Below, piece by piece: positions 12,780 through 13,722 of a DNA stretch of 13,722 nt; positions within the stretch are counted from its first letter, which is position 1; every line of letters begins with the position of its first letter. The position numbers and the translations under genes were made by a program. This DNA is from Clostridiales bacterium UBA3259 (GTDB taxonomy: Bacteria; Bacillota_A; Clostridia; Oscillospirales; Oscillospiraceae). Where the stretch lies: positions 4,776-18,497 of the forward strand of contig DEUP01000003.1 in assembly GCA_002362625.1 (NCBI GenBank), in the 5' to 3' direction. The notes beneath the pieces were generated by a model, which worked only from the letters and a program-made list of their open reading frames with translations, searched no databases and was not told the DNA's origin.

Positions 12780-12843
12780 ACAATCAGACATTTGATACTA
12801 ATATGCGATAAAAATCAGACAGTCTTGCAAAGGAGAGATCACA

Positions 12844-13617
12844 ATGGATTCAACTCCAAATGATGCGTTCGTTACTGAGCTTGATAAGAAATTGATTTCC
12901 TGTGGACTGTCACCTAAACAGGCAAAATCTTATGTAGACTTCTACCTTGAACAGCTTCAGCAAAATGGACAGAAAAATACACCTAATCTGCGCTTCCCTT
13001 CTGATAAGTGCATGGAGACATTGGCTGAGGCACAGAGAATCATTTCCCAATCTACCATTGACAAACATCTCACCCGGGAACTCGACAATTATAACATTTA
13101 TCGTTTTCTGCAGACTCCCTGCGAAAATTGGAAGTCCGCAAAGGTGGCAGCTGTTCTATGCTTTTGCCGTAGCCAAGAAGAAGTTGATGACACATTCTGC
13201 AGTGACGAGGACTGGCTGTTTGTCACATCAGATACGGTATACCTCCTAGCCGACTATCTTAAATCTGCCTTTTCAGATGCAGATCTCGCATGGAAAATAT
13301 TCCAGAAAGCTGCACTCCTCGGCGCGGAGAAGTCCAAAGAAAGAATCACTACTGTCCTTGATTTGTTGGGCGAGGAAATAGGACGAAAAGCAATCTACAC
13401 TGATATAAATGATTCGGGGTGGCTTTTCTATCGCTTCTATACAGATCCTATAGGTTGTATTGGTTACTTGAAGGAGTGCGGCCTTACCTCTGAAAAGGTC
13501 TTGAACTTAATCGAACACGATTCCTACATTTTGTATATGTACAAAGAAGGCTGCAGGCGAAAGTATAATCACGATCAGGAGCGGATAAATTTTCTTATTC
13601 AGAAATATATGAGATAG
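12844..13617 (+). CDS. hypothetical protein, helical, orphan
   Basis: A 257-residue protein, mostly helical by composition, with no signal peptide or membrane segment. AAAGGAGA lies about 7 bases before the ATG. Segment LAWKIFQKAALLGAEKSKER (148-167) resembles a single Sel1-type helix pair (KAA-x2-G), so it may be a very divergent solenoid related to the two Sel1 proteins nearby. Several cysteines (including TPCENW, LCFCRS, TFCSDED) are scattered without a motif. The C-terminal part (GWLFYRFYTDPIGCIGYLKE) is aromatic-rich. It is the last gene before the terminator at 13681. I do not recognise the family. Confidence 0.8.
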   Translation: MDSTPNDAFVTELDKKLISCGLSPKQAKSYVDFYLEQLQQNGQKNTPNLRFPSDKCMETLAEAQRIISQSTIDKHLTRELDNYNIYRFLQTPCENWKSAKVAAVLCFCRSQEEVDDTFCSDEDWLFVTSDTVYLLADYLKSAFSDADLAWKIFQKAALLGAEKSKERITTVLDLLGEEIGRKAIYTDINDSGWLFYRFYTDPIGCIGYLKECGLTSEKVLNLIEHDSYILYMYKEGCRRKYNHDQERINFLIQKYMR

Positions 13618-13653
13618 CATTTTTGCAGAGGCCTAGTTGCACATATCGAGTGA

Positions 13654-13714
13654 GCCCAGTTGTGCTACATCTGGGCATAAAAAATCACCCCGCCCAAATG
13701 GACGGGGTGATTTT
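13654..13714 (+). terminator. double hairpin terminator at the module's end
   Basis: A first hairpin GCCCAG/CTGGGC (13654-13659 with 13671-13676) is followed by a strong one, AAAATCACCCCG (13681-13692) pairing with CGGGGTGATTTT (13703-13714). The A and T runs at both ends let the second act on either strand. Confidence 0.82.
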
Positions 13715-13722
13715 GGAAGCAG

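Noticed and set aside
8566..13617. Prophage or integrative element
   Set aside because: The switch looks phage-like, but no integrase, transposase, relaxase, capsid or attachment-site repeats were found in the window; mobility remains possible only if such genes lie outside it.

Overview
The window looks like a chromosomal piece of a gut-type Clostridia genome, probably Oscillospirales (Ruminococcaceae/Oscillospiraceae). The grounds are strong AGGAGG ribosome binding sites, near-perfect sigma-A promoters, a threonine T-box, and a G+C-rich housekeeping half littered with hairpin-forming intergenic repeats. The taxonomic call is inference from style, not from a marker gene.

Left part (1-4300, minus strand). 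A GtrB/DPM1-type membrane glycosyltransferase and an AraC-family regulator form one unit behind a TTGAAA-17-TATAAT promoter. Next is a pseudouridine catabolism operon, psuK (kinase with an N-terminal winged helix) then psuG (glycosidase). It has a consensus promoter, a palindrome at the predicted transcription start and a strong terminator.

Middle (4300-8270). A perfect promoter precedes a small conserved-looking reading frame whose start codon seems lost. Then come a secreted protein of unknown function with a structured leader, a divergent XRE regulator, and a T-box-controlled thrS encoding a threonyl-tRNA synthetase without the TGS domain.

Right part (8270-13722) is visibly A+T richer and looks like an acquired accessory module. 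A small XRE repressor (8566-8775, minus) has no ATG/GTG/TTG start and appears to use ATT. It faces a strong rightward promoter whose spacer contains the operator ATACCA-N3-TGGTAT, with a second copy at the predicted start of transcription. This switch should control a plus-strand run: a seven-cysteine mini-protein, a complete JAMM/JAB metallo-isopeptidase-like protein coupled to it by a TAATG overlap, a five-repeat Sel1 protein, and a two-helix membrane protein with Tyr/Gly/Asn repeats. Further on are a decayed copy of a small membrane protein, a second Sel1 protein, the intact membrane-protein paralogue, a membrane-anchored cysteine protein sharing the DC-x-Y...DG...C-x-Y...CP pattern of the first gene, and an orphan 257-residue protein. 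A hairpin terminator lies at the end of the window. The combination of JAMM peptidase, Sel1 scaffolds and paired soluble/membrane Cys-rich proteins under a phage-like switch is the best candidate here for an undescribed system. Its function cannot be read from sequence alone.
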